A DNA stretch of 64,000 nt from contig OY759272.1 of NCBI GenBank assembly GCA_963662155.1, forward strand, positions 42,853,210-42,917,209. The letters run 5' to 3'. How positions within the stretch are numbered: position 1 is the first letter of the stretch; each line of letters begins with the position of its first letter. This DNA is from Lamellibrachia columna (lineage: Eukaryota; Annelida; Polychaeta; Sabellida; Siboglinidae). Made by a program: the position numbers and the translations under genes. Below are positions 1-12,700 of this stretch, in pieces. The notes beneath the pieces were generated by a model. It made no database searches, had not been told where the DNA came from, and saw only the letters and a program-made list of their open reading frames with translations.

Positions 1-692
1 TATGTATTAGTAATGTATAAACAACTTAGTTTCTGTGTAACAATTTTATTTATAACTGCTGCTGCTGGTACAAATTGTGTCACTAGAAGAATCATGTAAT
101 CAAGAAGATTGACTGAGATCGAAGGAGCAGTGCTACATTAATCTTGTGTCTACTGCATGGGAACATTGTATTGTGATTTATGTATGGAATAGATGTCTAG
201 AATTACTAGTATCATTATACAATAGACACTACCCAGAATATCCCGTGGCGCCTCTGGTGCATGACATAACCCCAACATAAGGTGAAATCACGTGACATTT
301 TCGACGGAAATAGAACACGCAATTCTCATGAATCTATCTAAGTATCTACGCCAACACATGCTCTATCATGTTTGAAGTTATTCAAACATCAGATGAATTT
401 TTGTGTTCCGATGCTATCATTGTGATTTCTGTTCAATATAATTAAGATTGTACAAATCTCTAATTTGAAGTACAAGTTGCACTTCCGTCGATAATCAATG
501 CAGCAATACAGTCTGGGCAACGTATACTGTAATGCCACTGAGACAGCTGATGCAACTGCTTGGCTTACTGCTGTACACACAAATCCAACACCAGTAAGTG
601 AAGTACGAAAGGTAACGACAAATAAACATTTAGCACTCAATACATTTACCGTGAGAATCACAGATCCCATCAGACAATATGAATCTACTCAC

Positions 693-1300
693 ATATATCA
701 CACTTCAGACCAGCACTGGCACCGATCTTATTAATTCTGACAAGTGGTGTTTTCCCAATTGCCTGTAAGATGTTGGGCAAGACAGATAGGTCCAGTTCCC
801 TGTAAGTAAATAATAGAACACTTGGTAAGTACATTGTATCATGACCTTCTCCTGTGTATTTAGTTTTTATGTTGGCATTATTGTGAAACTATTCCGACTG
901 AGTTAGATTCACTCATTTGACAAAACAGTCAGCAATGTAAAATGAAAGTTCTCAATGAGAAAGGGTTGCGAAAAAAGTTACCATTTGTTAAAAAAATAAT
1001 TATTTGATTTATGTCTAATCATAAAGTTATACAGTTAACAGTATCAAGTATATAACTATAAACTGTAAAAATTACCGAATATCAAAATTACTCGCTGGAA
1101 ATATATCACCTTGTTATGTGTTATAAAATTATGTGTAGTGTCTATACATGTACTTAATGTAATATCACATACAAGTGTAATCATACACACTTCTTCACGT
1201 GCAAGTGGGGAGAGTCCTTAGTAGTTGTAACTCCAAGCTTGTATGTACACTTGCTTTGCAGATTCGGTCGCATCCATTTCGCCGAATTATTGTTAATCAT
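693..1300 (-). CDS. Second CBS copy, partial (exons 1 and 2), head to head
   Basis: On the minus strand, 1300-1191 encodes a heme-type segment starting [17 protein letters not shown] and ending HVKK, with donor GTGTGT. Then 799-693 encodes the same 107-nt exon 2, ending GLKCDI with donor GTGAGT. Both exons keep frame, phase and splice sites and differ from the right copy by a few codons, for example Thr2 to Ile and Glu to Asp near the end of exon 2. The intron after exon 2 runs off base 1. It could be a full divergent paralogue, a truncated duplicate or an assembly artefact; its 3' part is not in the window. Confidence 0.75.
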
Positions 1301-2254
1301 CTTTGGATATTTCAAGATGAGCGCCTGCTTCTGAAAAAGAAATTTTAATGAACACTTTGTTTATGCATAATTGGTTGGTTACACACTGATATTCCATTAC
1401 TAGATTATTTGAACTTTCATAACTAATATCTGTAATATGTGAAAATCCACTTAAAGCGTAAGTTGAAAATATATTCATGAATAATTGGGAGATATGTTGC
1501 AAAAGTTCGATGAAGTCAATTCATTAAGAGTTTTATGAAGTCAATTATATAAAAATTTAATTGTTAAACATTTTAAGCTGAAACTGTATTAATCAACACA
1601 TCTGTTGGTAGTATATGGTACTTGTAAATATGTCAGTTAAATAGCAACACAAGCCGGCATTTAATAAATTTTTAATCAAAAACATACCCAAAAAGAGTAA
1701 AAATCTACACTTATGGGCAATCAGCCAAGCAGTATAGATGTCATTATAACAGACAACATCATGAGTCGTGCTTGTTATAAAAACAAACCATATGTGCTGG
1801 CTGAACTGTACACAGAAACAACATGGTTCAAATTACATGCATTAATTATAAGTTTAAAGGTAGACAAAGTTACAACAACACACCCACTACAGGTGTACTG
1901 GGTACAACACACCCACTACAGGTGTACTGGGTACAACAACGAACTGACCACACTGCTCAACAACAAACAGCTGCCAGGGCGGGAAGGGGCTCAACCGTGC
2001 TGTTGGAGGGTGAGATTCTAATCCCTGCCTGTATGTGTTTTTTATACATATGTGTATAAAATGTCTACAGTTGGCATTAGGCTTGCAGCACAGTTCTAAT
2101 ACACCTTGCTTGTGACTTTTGCACTTTATATTTAACATAATTATTGTTAGGTACATATTGTGAAGTACACGTTAGTGCTGGTTGTATGCCTGATGGTAAG
2201 CGCAGATGATAATTGTACATTTTATGGACATTCACTATTTTATGTAGTTTAGAA

Positions 2255-2930
2255 GGATTTAAACTGCCGTGATGGCTGCTCAACTGTATAGGAGAAATAT
2301 AACATACAAGGAAAAAAAGCTAATTATACATCTGTATAAAGCAATAGTTATACCTTATTTAGAGTACTGTATACAAGCTTGGAGACCATATTGTGAGAAG
2401 GATATAGATACGCTTGAAACAATACAGATGAGAGCAACTAAGATGATTCCAGAACTGAGAGGCCTAAGTTATGAAGAACGACTGAAAGAATGTGGCTTAA
2501 CAACCCTATAGATAAGACGGTTAAGAGGAGATAAAATTGAAGTTGAAATTCAGCCAATTATAATTACTGTGCAAAGAATATTCATATATCCACCACTGTA
2601 CTTATTTAAACAGCTGCGTGAACTGAAGCAACATGAAGTTTTTTTGAGTGGTTATGAAAATATTGACATAAATATTGTTTTCTCACTCAAGAAAGATAAT
2701 TGAACTAGAGGATATTAGGTAACATTAGTACAGGATCTGTGTAGACCGGATATCAGGAAGTACTCGTTCTTATAGAGGACATTCATTGAATGGAATAGAT
2801 TGTGTAACTGCTAGCAGCGTGAATACGTTTAAAAACAAGGTTGACACATATCTCAGGAGGGCGGATTACACACAGATTAAAAATGTTGTACTCTCGATAA
2901 GCCAATGGCGTCCTTGTCCACTTGCCATCT
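2255..2930 (+). mobile_element. CR1-type LINE 3' fragment (left arm)
   Basis: An open frame at 2269-2511 encodes the C-terminal end of a CR1-like reverse transcriptase, including TYKEKKLIIHLYKAIV and [20 protein letters not shown]. After an interruption it continues at 2786-2880 with VTASSVNTFKNKVDTYLRRA and ends in the family's 3' tail CTCTCGATAAGCCAATGGC. The interruption at about 2553-2640 is shared with 5340-5430 and 9450-9560, so it is a separate dispersed repeat. Confidence 0.85.
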
Positions 2931-3663
2931 CGGCCTCTGCCTTGGATGGGAATCTTTTAAAATGTGCTTTCAGACAGGTTGTTGGTGAAAGTGGACTGCA
3001 GAACCATTGAAGCGTACAACAACAATGTTGTGCTTGGCACACAGATGTTGCATGACTGACTGTGTTTACTAACATAACTATATTACCTGCTGCACACAGA
3101 GATACCTGCAAGAGACATTGTTACCAATGACAATGGCGCCAACATTATCATACCTATGTGAACTGGTGACATTGACAAACATTATGCCAGAAAATGTACC
3201 ATTTGGCAGAGACATGCCTAGCGGACTAAGATTCATCCATTGTTGTTAAATGTCTATCTGGGTAATTGTTCACTAAACAATGAGCGTGTAATTTACTAAG
3301 TGCGTAAATTTCAACAAACATTAATATTTAATTATATCTTGATAACAGGGATGTTAGAATATCGCATGAACTTCAGCGAATAATTCAGACCAATTCAGGT
3401 ACTGGTTGATGATTGCACAACACAACCGGGCCAGAGCAAGCTAGTGTAGAAGTTAAAGTAGAAGAACACACTGAATGTTAATGTTCTGAAACACTATTAA
3501 TATAAAATATAATAAACATACACTGTACATGTAAATGAACAAACAAGCACCTTAAATTATTTGACTGCATCTCTTTGCCAATATGACAGTACAGTCATAC
3601 TCCTAGTTACTTTTGACTCTAGTCATCTCTTGAAGTTGAGTTGCACTTTGAACATAAAACGGC

Positions 3664-3893
3664 AAAACCTGTCGAGTCCTGCTCGACGGGATTTGCAGAA
3701 CTGGACGGTTCTTGCAGAACTCGACGGGTTTTGCAGGATTCAAGGGTTCTTGCAGAATTCGACGGGTTTTGCAGAACTCGACGGGTTTTACAGAACTCGA
3801 CGGTTCTTGCAGAAGTCGACGGGTTTTTGCAGAACTCGACGGTTCTTGCAGGACTCGACGGTTCTTGCAGGACTCGACAGGTTTTGCCGTTTC
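3664..3893. repeat. 19-bp minisatellite, about 12 imperfect units
   Basis: The unit is close to AACTCGACGGGTTTTGCAG, with variants carrying GGTTCTTGCAG. All three frames stay largely open on both strands because the unit has few stops, so the short open frames over it are artefacts. It occupies only the left half of the spacer and has no mirror image on the right. Confidence 0.9.
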
Positions 3894-3957
3894 GTCACCC
3901 TTTTGGCAGCTTCGGCGCCTCTTAGTATACACCGGGCGCCTTAGACCAAAGCTATCA

Positions 3958-4021
3958 TAGCCTCGATTATCCAGGCTCCGTGATGTGACGCCACATCACG
4001 GAGCCTGGATAATCGAGGCTA
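3958..4021. repeat. 64-bp near-perfect palindrome (30-bp arms, 4-base loop)
   Basis: Bases 3958-3987 are the exact reverse complement of 3992-4021, with the loop ACGC at 3988-3991. Symmetry stops one base outside on each side. It lies near the symmetry centre of the giant inverted repeat and could extrude as a hairpin. It may be a fold-back MITE remnant or the scar of the inverted duplication. Confidence 0.95.
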
Positions 4022-4049
4022 GCGTTATCATTGACCCGCGGCTGACACA

Positions 4050-4221
4050 CCCCTCGTGACGTATGCCACCAATCAAAAGTAGTGCTTGACTACAGCCGGT
4101 TAAAAGTAGTGGTTTGATCGGAAGCCGTCTATGCCCGTACGTACTTCGTAGGTAGTCAGCCACGTTGATAACATACTATAGGTTTATCTAGCTAAATCTT
4201 GACAGACACGTGTTGGTGAGT
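4050..4221 (+). promoter_or_regulatory. Candidate CBS promoter and non-coding first exon
   Basis: A CRE-like TGACGTA lies at 4057-4063 and a CCAAT box at 4069-4073. A good splice donor, GTGAGT, starts at 4216. A matching acceptor precedes 6624, just upstream of the first coding ATG. This fits a 5' UTR exon ending at 4215 that splices into the exon at 6624. No TATA box is obvious. The call is inference from motifs only; the left CBS copy has no equivalent sequence on its side of the spacer. Confidence 0.35.
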
Positions 4222-5029
4222 TCATGCTTTATATTGCGTCGTAAGCGCACACATCCCAGCAGAATTACTTCTCGCTGACTATAATTTTATTTTGAGTTTA
4301 TGTTCAAAGTGCAACTCAACTTCAAGAGATGACTAGAGTCAAAAGTAACTAGGAGTATGACTGTACTGTCATATTGGCAAAGAGATGCAGTCAAATAATT
4401 TAAGGTGCTTGTCTGTTCATTAACATGTACAGTGTATGTTTATTATATTTTATATTAATAATGTTTCAGAACATTAACATTCAGTGTGTTCTTCTACTTT
4501 AACTTCTACACTAGCTTGCTCTGGCCCGGTTGTGTTGTGCAATCATCAACCAGTACCTGAATTGGTCTGAATTATTCGCTGAAGTTCATGCGATATTCTA
4601 ACATCCCTGTTATCAAGATATAATTAAATATTAATGTTTGTTGAAATTTACGCACTTAGTAAATTACACGCTCATTGTTTAGTGAAAAATTACCCAGATA
4701 GACATTTAACAACAATGGATGAATCTTAGTCCGCTAGGCATGTCTCTGCCAAATGGTACATTTTCTGGCATAATGTTTGTCAATGTCACCAGTTCACATA
4801 GGTATGATAATGTTGGCGCCATTGTCATTGGTAACAATGTCTCTTGCAGGTATCTCTGTGCAGCAGGTAATATAGTTATGTTAGTAAACACAGTCAGTCA
4901 TGCAACATCTGTGTGCCAAGCACAACATTGTTGTTGTACGCTTCAATGGTTCTGCAGTCCACTTTCACCAACAGCCTGTCTGAAAGCAAAGATTAAAAAA
5001 GATTCCCATCCAAGTCAGAGGCCGAGATG

Positions 5030-5700
5030 GCAAGTGGACAAGGACGCCATTGGCTTATCGAGAGTACAACATTTTTAATCTGTGTGTAATCCGCCCTCCT
5101 GAGATATGTGTCAACCTTGTTTTTAAACGTATTCACGCTGCTAGCAGTTACACAATCTATTCCATTCAATGACTGTCCTCTATAAGAACGAGTACTTCCT
5201 GATATCCGGTCTACACAGATCCTTTACTAATGTTACCTAATATCCTCTAGTTCAATTATCTTTCTTGAGTGAGAAAACAATATTTATGTCAATATTTTCA
5301 TAACCACTCAAAAACACTTCATGTTGCTTCAGTTCACGCAGCTGTTTAAATAAGTACAGTGGTGGATATATGAATAGTCTTTGCACAGTAATTATAATTG
5401 GCTGAATTTCAACTTCAATTTTATCTCCTCTTAACCGTCTTGTCTATAAGGTTGTTAAGCCACATTCTTTCAGTCGTTCTTCATAACTTAGGCCTCTTAG
5501 TTCTGGAATCATCTTAGTTGCTCTCATCTGTATTGTTTCAAGCGTATCTATATCCTTCTCACAATATGGTCTCCAAGCTTGTATACAGTACTCTAAATAA
5601 GGTATAACTATTGCTTTATACAGATGTATAATTAGCTTTTTTTCCTTGTATGTTATATTTCTCCTATACAGTTGAGCTGCCATCACAGCAGTTTAAATCC
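5030..5700 (-). mobile_element. CR1-type LINE 3' fragment (right arm)
   Basis: Mirror copy of the LINE fragment at 2255-2930, on the opposite strand. Its 80-codon frame at 5444-5686 is identical in sequence to the left-arm frame, so the LINE was present before the inverted duplication or was copied with it. Confidence 0.85.
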
Positions 5701-6653
5701 TTCTAAACTACATAAAATAGTGAATGTCCATAAAATGTACAATTATCATCTGCACTTACCATCAGGCATACAACCAGAACTAACGTGTACTTCACAATAT
5801 GTACCTAACAATAATTCTATAAAATATAAAGTGCCAACTGTTAGTATGCTAAGACGTGACATGTAGACATTTTATACAAATATGTATAAAAAAACACATA
5901 AAGGCAGGGGTTAGAATATCACCCTCCAACAGCACGGTTGAGCCCCTCCCCGCCCTGGCAGCTGTTTGTTGTTGAGCAGTGTGGTCAGTTCGTTGTTGTA
6001 CCCAGTACACCTGTAGTGGGTGTATTTTTGTACCCAGTACACCTGTAGTGGGTGTGTTGTTGAAACTTTGTCTACCTTTAAACTTATAATTAATGCATAT
6101 AATTTGAACCATGTTGTTTCTGTGTACAGTTCGGCCAGCACAGATGGTTTGTTTTTATAACAAGCATGATTCATGATAGGTGTTGTCTGTTATAATGACA
6201 TCTATACTGCTTGGCTGACTGCCCATAAGTGTAGATTTTTACTCTTTTTGGGTATGTTTTTGATTAAATATTTATTAAACTGCATTAATTAAATGCAGGC
6301 TTGTGTATGCTATTTAACTGACATATTTACAAGTACCATATACTACCAACAGATGTGTTGATTGATACAGTTTCAGCTTAACATGTTTAACAATTAAATT
6401 TTTATATAATTGACTTCATAAAACTCTTAATGAATTGACTTCATCGAACTTTTGCAACATATCTCCCAATTATTCATGAATATATTTTCAACTTACACTT
6501 TAAGTGGATTTTCAAATAGTACAGATATTAGTTATGAAAGTTCAAAAAATCTAGTACTGGAATATCAGTGTGTAACCAACCAATTATGCATAAACAAAGT
6601 GTTCATTGAAATTTCTTTTTCAGAAGCAGGCGCTCATCTTGATATATTCAAAG

Positions 6654-6763
6654 ATGACTAACAATAATTCGGCGAAATGGATGCGACCGAATCTGCAAAG
6701 CAAGTGTACATACAAGCTTGGAGTGACAACTACTGAGGACTCTCCCCACTTGCATGTGAAGAA
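6654..6763 (+). CDS. CBS: CBS exon 1 (heme-binding segment)
   Basis: Starts with [17 protein letters not shown] and ends HVKK, with donor GTGTGT at 6764. Cys17 and the SPHLH motif (His31) correspond to the heme-ligating Cys and His of animal CBS; their spacing here is one residue longer than in human CBS (Cys52-His65). The acceptor TTTTTCAG just before 6624 suggests a short 5' UTR within the same exon. Confidence 0.85.
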
Positions 6764-9700
6764 GTGTGTATAATTACACTTGTATGTGATATTACATTAC
6801 GTATATGTATAGACACTACACATAATTTGATAACACATAGAAAGGTGATATATTTCCAGTGAGTAATTTGATATTCGGTAATTTTTACAGTTTATAGTTA
6901 TATACTTGATACTGTTAATTGTATAACTTTATGATTGGACATAAATCAAATAATTATTTTTTTAACAAATGATAACTTTTTTCGCAACCCTTTCTCATTG
7001 AGAACTTTCATTAGACATTGCTGACTGTTTTGTCAAATGAGTGAATCTAACTCAGTCGGAATAGTTTAACAATAATGCCAACATAAAAACTAAATACACA
7101 GCAGAAGTGAACTTACCAAGTGTGCTATTATTTACTTACAGGGAACTGGACCTATCTGTCTTGCCCAACATCTTACAGGCAATTGGGAAGACACCACTTG
7201 TCAGAATTAATAAGATCGGTGCCAGTGCTGGTCTGAAGTGTGAAATATGTGAGTAGATTCATATTGTCTGATGGGATCTGTGATTCTCACGGTAAATGTA
7301 TTGAGTGCTAAATGTATATTTGTCGTTACCTTTCGTACTTCGCCTACTGGTGTTGGATTTGTATGTACAGCAGTAAGCCAAGCAGTTGCATCAGCTGTCT
7401 CAGTGGCATTACAGTATACGTTGCCCAGAATGTATTGCTGCATTGATTATCGACGGAAGTACAATTTGTACTTCAAATTAGAGATTTGTACAATCTTAAT
7501 GATATTGAACAGAAATCACAATGATAGTATCGGAACACAAAAATTCATCTGATGTTTGAATAACTTCAAACATAATAGAGCATGTGTTGGCGTAGATACT
7601 TAGATAGATTCATGAGAATTGCGTGTTCTATTTCCGTCGAAAATGTCACGTGATTTCACCTTATGTTGGGGTTATGTCATGAACCAGAGGCGCCACGGGA
7701 TATTCTGGGTAGTGTCTATTGTATAATGATACTAGTAATTCTAGACATCTATTCCATACATAAAACACAATACAATGTTCCCATGCAGTAGACACAAGAT
7801 TAATGTAGCACTGCTCCTTCGATCTCAGTCAATCTTCTGGATGACATGATTCTTCTAGTGACTCAATTTGTACCAGCAGCAGCAGTTATAAATAAAATTG
7901 TTACACAGAAACTAAGTTGTTTATACATTACTAATACATAACGCTTATACATTGCTGATATGTATGGCAGGAACCTGAGCTGGTTTGCTATAGGAACACA
8001 CATGGAGTAATTGTTGGTAGAGGTCATTTGATAACTGTACCAACAGAAAATAAAATACATGTATCGATGAGAATCAGCCAAACAGCTAGTACAAACATGC
8101 TCATTGAGGAAGATACAATACATGTAAATTGATATAGTTTAACTACCAATACAAACTTGCTCATTGAGAAAAACAATTATTAAATGACAAGTAAAAGTAA
8201 CAAAGGTGGGGCAGTCATTTGTCCCACCACATAAATTGACTTCAGCATACAAATTATAATGTAACAAAGATTGAACTAATGCATACCTATTGCATGCATT
8301 TAAAAATAAAACATGTTAACCCCCCTCCCCCCACTTTGTTTGTCAGTGGCAAAATGCGAGTACCTCAACGCTGGTGGCAGTACAAAGGACCGCATTGGTT
8401 TACGGATGGTGGAAGAAGCAGAAGCGAGCGGCCAACTGAAACCTGGAGATGTTCTCATTGAGGCTACCTCAGGAAATACAGGTGAGATGCACTTAAGTAG
8501 TGTAACCTGAGTGGGATTGTAGAAGGTTTGTTGATCTGAAGTGAGATACTGGTGTGGTAGACTGGTAGGGTTTGTTATGTGTAGCACGTGAAACAAATTT
8601 ATCTAAAGATTAAGACAATCTTGTCCTTAGCTACTTTTAAGTGAATTTTAAAGACCCATTTTTGTGTGAGATAACATGAGTAACCACTTAGATTCGTTTA
8701 AACTATTGTTTTTTTATTTATTAAATTAATTACTTTTACATTGATATTTATTTGAGTGTATATATATATATATATACCTACATATATGTATATATAATTA
8801 TATATGTGTATGTATATACATACATACACTATATATATAATGTCATGTTTTAGCTAATTTATTATTATTATTTACTTTAATAATTAATTTTATATGTATA
8901 TATATTTTACTATTTACATATGCATCAGAACTAATTTAGTATCATTTACTTAACTAATTAATACACGTATATATTTTAAATGCCTCTGAGTGAACTTTGT
9001 CCAGACTTACAGTGCTGTATAAATGTATTTATTATTATTATTACAATTCTGGAAAAAGAGATATGTGCAATGTATTCAGTTTAATAAATTCTACATATGA
9101 ATTATCATTGAAGGTGAGTTATTAGTTCTGACATCCAAGAATCTATTGTTGTTCTCCAGGAATTGGTCTGGCGTTGGCTGCGGCTGTCAAAGGCTACAGG
9201 TGTGTCATTGTGACGCCTGAGAAGATAAGTCTGGAAAAGGTAAGCATAACTCTGGTGTGATAGAGTTGATTGAGTTTGCATTGGTCAGCTATGAGGTGGG
9301 TGTGGGAAATGTAGGGATGAAATTAGAGTATAAAAGGTACGTTCTTATATAGCGCTGTATCCAGTCCTTGGGATTGTTCAAAGCATTTGCAGCATGCCAC
9401 CTGGCAGACCTGTTCATTTGAACATCACCTTGACTTCTTTTTGGAAGCATTCAGCCAATTATAATTACTGTGCAAAGACTATTAATATATCCACCACTGT
9501 CTATAACCATGTACTTATTTAAACAGCTGCGTGAACTGAAGCAACATGAAGTGGACAAAACTGCCCAAGACTCAAAATTGGAGCAGGAGAATATTCGACT
9601 CCTGCTGCTCTCAATTCAGGTCCAGCCTTCAAATCACTATTCTGCTGCACCACAGTATATATTGTAATGTTCCCACCTTTGCCCCACCAGGGTGCTAGCT

Positions 9701-12700
9701 TTTCACAGTTGGTGTGTTTAGCAGAAGAAGAATAGTTTCTCGTTTAACTGACTCTCTGTCCTGATTGATAGGGTCAACAGGACTAAGTCAAGCTCTATTG
9801 TACACCTCTCTCCACTACCCTGATTCAATCTCTCTGAATTAAAGTTTCACTCCTAAGAAGAGTTATGTGGACGCTGGACAAAATGCTAAAATGTCATTAA
9901 AATTATTTGACAGAATTCCGCACTCACTTATGTAATGCTTAGTTGTTGCTTCGCTAATTAGTCCTAACTTATTTATACCCCAGGTTTCTACAGAATTACT
10001 GATTGAGCTAATTACAGTAAACCTCGGATATAATGATTTCACTTATACCGAATTCTCGCTTATACCAAATATATTAAATGGTCCCAATTTTTTTTTTCTG
10101 AGCGTATAACGAATATTTATAAAGAATTTTGGATATAACGAACAATTCTATTGGTCCCAATGGCCAAAATCCATTAAAATATCATTGTATATAGCGAATC
10201 GGTGATGTGAAATAAAAAATATGCAGGTCTTGACCCATATTTTTATCTCATGACCACCCTTGCATGTTACGTATCCTTGACAATGTGGAAAATTGGTTAA
10301 TAGCAGTAAGACTGTCAAATAAACCCGAGGGGAAACCCACAGGAATTCCCCAATGCTGGTGCATGCATAATGAGGTCAGTGCTCCGACACAGTAAATAAG
10401 CAGAAGCCTGTATAGTATGCTAACAGGATAAAACTAATCTGTTGTAAGCCGTGTTCTCTTAAAAATAAAACTAGCTCTATGGCGGCCACAACACCATTTA
10501 ATAATATTGCGAATCCTTAACACCCTAAGCTTCACCAAGAAGTGTAGACATCGACGCCTTCATTTCATCAAACTCATATTTTCCCGGAAAATCAAGGAGG
10601 GGATCCCCAGCATTCGTTTATTTGCTAGCTTATCCGATTTGTCCTCCCGTCTCGATGGTGTAGTAATCAACAAATCTCGTCATCGCTTTCAAACCCGATC
10701 GCAAAGCACTGTATGATATACAATTAAGAGGACAGTTTCTTGTGTCTTTACAAGTGGTCATCGTATGTTGTCTGACATTGAGCTGCAGACATGGTTGATG
10801 GTGGTAAACCCAAAAAAAGCAGTAACGCTTCACAGAAAGCTTGAGATAATCGAATACGCGGAAAAGAATTCAGGTAAGAAGCAAAATCTCATTGCAGAGC
10901 ATTTTGACATCAAGTCGTCAACTCTATAATCTAGAAAGAGAAGGAGAAGACCAGAGGCCTGGATTTTTAGAACGGCGCAAGGGGAGACACGTAACGTAAA
11001 GTGCCATAATTTCGTCTCAGATGATAGCGCAGACTAGTTCGGGTGAGTTTACTATTTTACATTTATAAACAGAGCAACTGTAGAAACCTGCATTTGTATG
11101 TAAAATATGTTGCGAAAGGTGATACCCCTATTCTTTGTAGCGTTTATCCATAATGCAGCCTTGACACCAGTGTACTTGCAGAGCGAATGTTGTTGCCTGC
11201 ACGCTAAAGTTACTATCGTATATATACCTATATGGTTTTAATGTTCTGACATTCATTAATGCAGATATCATAACGGTATCATGCATTATGCAATGCTGGT
11301 AGTTATTTTATTTGTATGACGATATTAGGTCCCTAAAAACGTGTTTTTGACGGATTAATGTCACCCCTTCTGTCAAAGTGCCCTATCTTCGTCATCAAAT
11401 CTTAGGGGCGTCTTATTTGCATCAATATTACCTTTCTTTTATTGTTTATTTTCAGACATCATTGCCGAGAACAAATTACGCATATTATGTCGCCACCGTG
11501 AATAGAAAATCACGGAACGAGGCACCAATACAAGAATACTAACATCTGAAGACTTTGCCAAAGAAATACGAGAACACGAGAAAGCTAAATAAAACGCAGA
11601 AGAATCAAAGCAGAAGAGGGAGGCAGAACGAGCAAAGAAGATGTTGCTTAATAAGTACAGAAAGTTTCTAAAGAAGAGGAGATAATTTAAAAGCCTGTCA
11701 TTGTCATACCAGGCTACCAACAAGCCTTGTAGCCGACGAAGTATCCGCAGACGTCTGTGACATGGCAGAATATTCTAACTTGAGAGCCATACAGATACCT
11801 GTTTGTGGTGACTGTTTTCCTACCACGACAAGCTATCATATGCGTGGGATTGCAGATAACCACGTTGAAGCCAGTGTGAGAGTTGCTGTGGAAGATGTTG
11901 CTCGCGAGGATGACAATTTCCTTGCAATAGGCTTCAAAGACTGCATTTTCAAGGAATACGACATATGCCATGCTCTCTGATTTTTATCAGCCCGGCACAA
12001 ACCTGGCCCCCTCAGAAATATAGGTTGTTTCACGAAGAAACGATGAGCGTTGTCAAACCTGGAGAATACATGGGCATGTCATTATTTCCATAATGGGAGC
12101 AAAAGTGAAATCATTGTCCCCAAGAATGGGTAATGTAATACGTGACTTCCGTCGTCTTTTATTGTCTAGAACTATGCGGTTTGAGAATATTCAGCACATA
12201 ATGTGGACTAACTATGCAAACCTGCTAGTGTGTCCAGTAGCGCACGGTCTTGCCGGTGACAGACAACCATTTCGATCCTCAGAACAAAGAACAGAACAAA
12301 AACAATCGGCCCGAATGGATGATGAACTAATGAAGAATATGGTGCAACAAAGGGAGAACGGGTGGACGGCGCGGTGGAGAAAGAATAGGGTGCAACAAAG
12401 GGAGAGCGGGTGGACGGAGCGGTGGAGAAAGAGTAGGGTGCAACAAAGGGAGTTAGGATGGAAGGCGCGGTGGAGAAAAAGTAGGGTGCAACAAAGGGAG
12501 AGCGGGTGGACGGAGCGGTGCAGAAAGAGTTGGGTGCAACAACGGGAGAGCGGATGGACGGCGCGGTGGAGAAAGAGTAGGGTGCAACAAAGGGAGAGCG
12601 GGTGGACTGCGCGGTGGTGAAAAAGTAGAGTGCAACAAAGGGAGAGCGGGTGGACTGCGCGGTGGAGAAAGAGTAGGGTGCAACAAAGGGAGAGCGGGTG

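Larger units (their letters stand above)
1..3658. repeat. Left arm of giant inverted repeat (head-to-head CBS 5' region)
   Basis: The whole stretch is the imperfect reverse complement of 4298-7942. Matching landmarks include the CBS exons (1191-1300 and 693-799 against 6654-6763 and 7142-7248), a CR1 LINE fragment and the block near 3562-3658 that mirrors 4298-4395. Differences are scattered single bases and small indels, a few per cent by eye. The arm reaches base 1, so its true outer end lies outside the window. Confidence 0.93.
3659..4297. other. Asymmetric spacer between the two inverted arms
   Basis: This 0.64-kb stretch separates the mirrored arms and is not itself mirrored, except for the 64-bp palindrome at 3958-4021. 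Its left half is a 19-bp minisatellite followed by GC-rich sequence. Its right half has CCAAT-box, CRE-like and splice-donor motifs. It is the only place where a shared or divergent promoter for the two CBS copies could lie. Confidence 0.8.
4298..7942. repeat. Right arm of giant inverted repeat
   Basis: Reverse-complement partner of 1-3658. Window base 1 pairs with about 7942, so homology may continue beyond this point to the right. It contains the first two coding exons of the CBS copy that continues through the window, plus an inverted CR1 fragment. The arms are not identical: for example, the copies of a short GTGTACTGGGTACAA repeat differ between 1890-1940 and 5995-6050. Confidence 0.93.
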
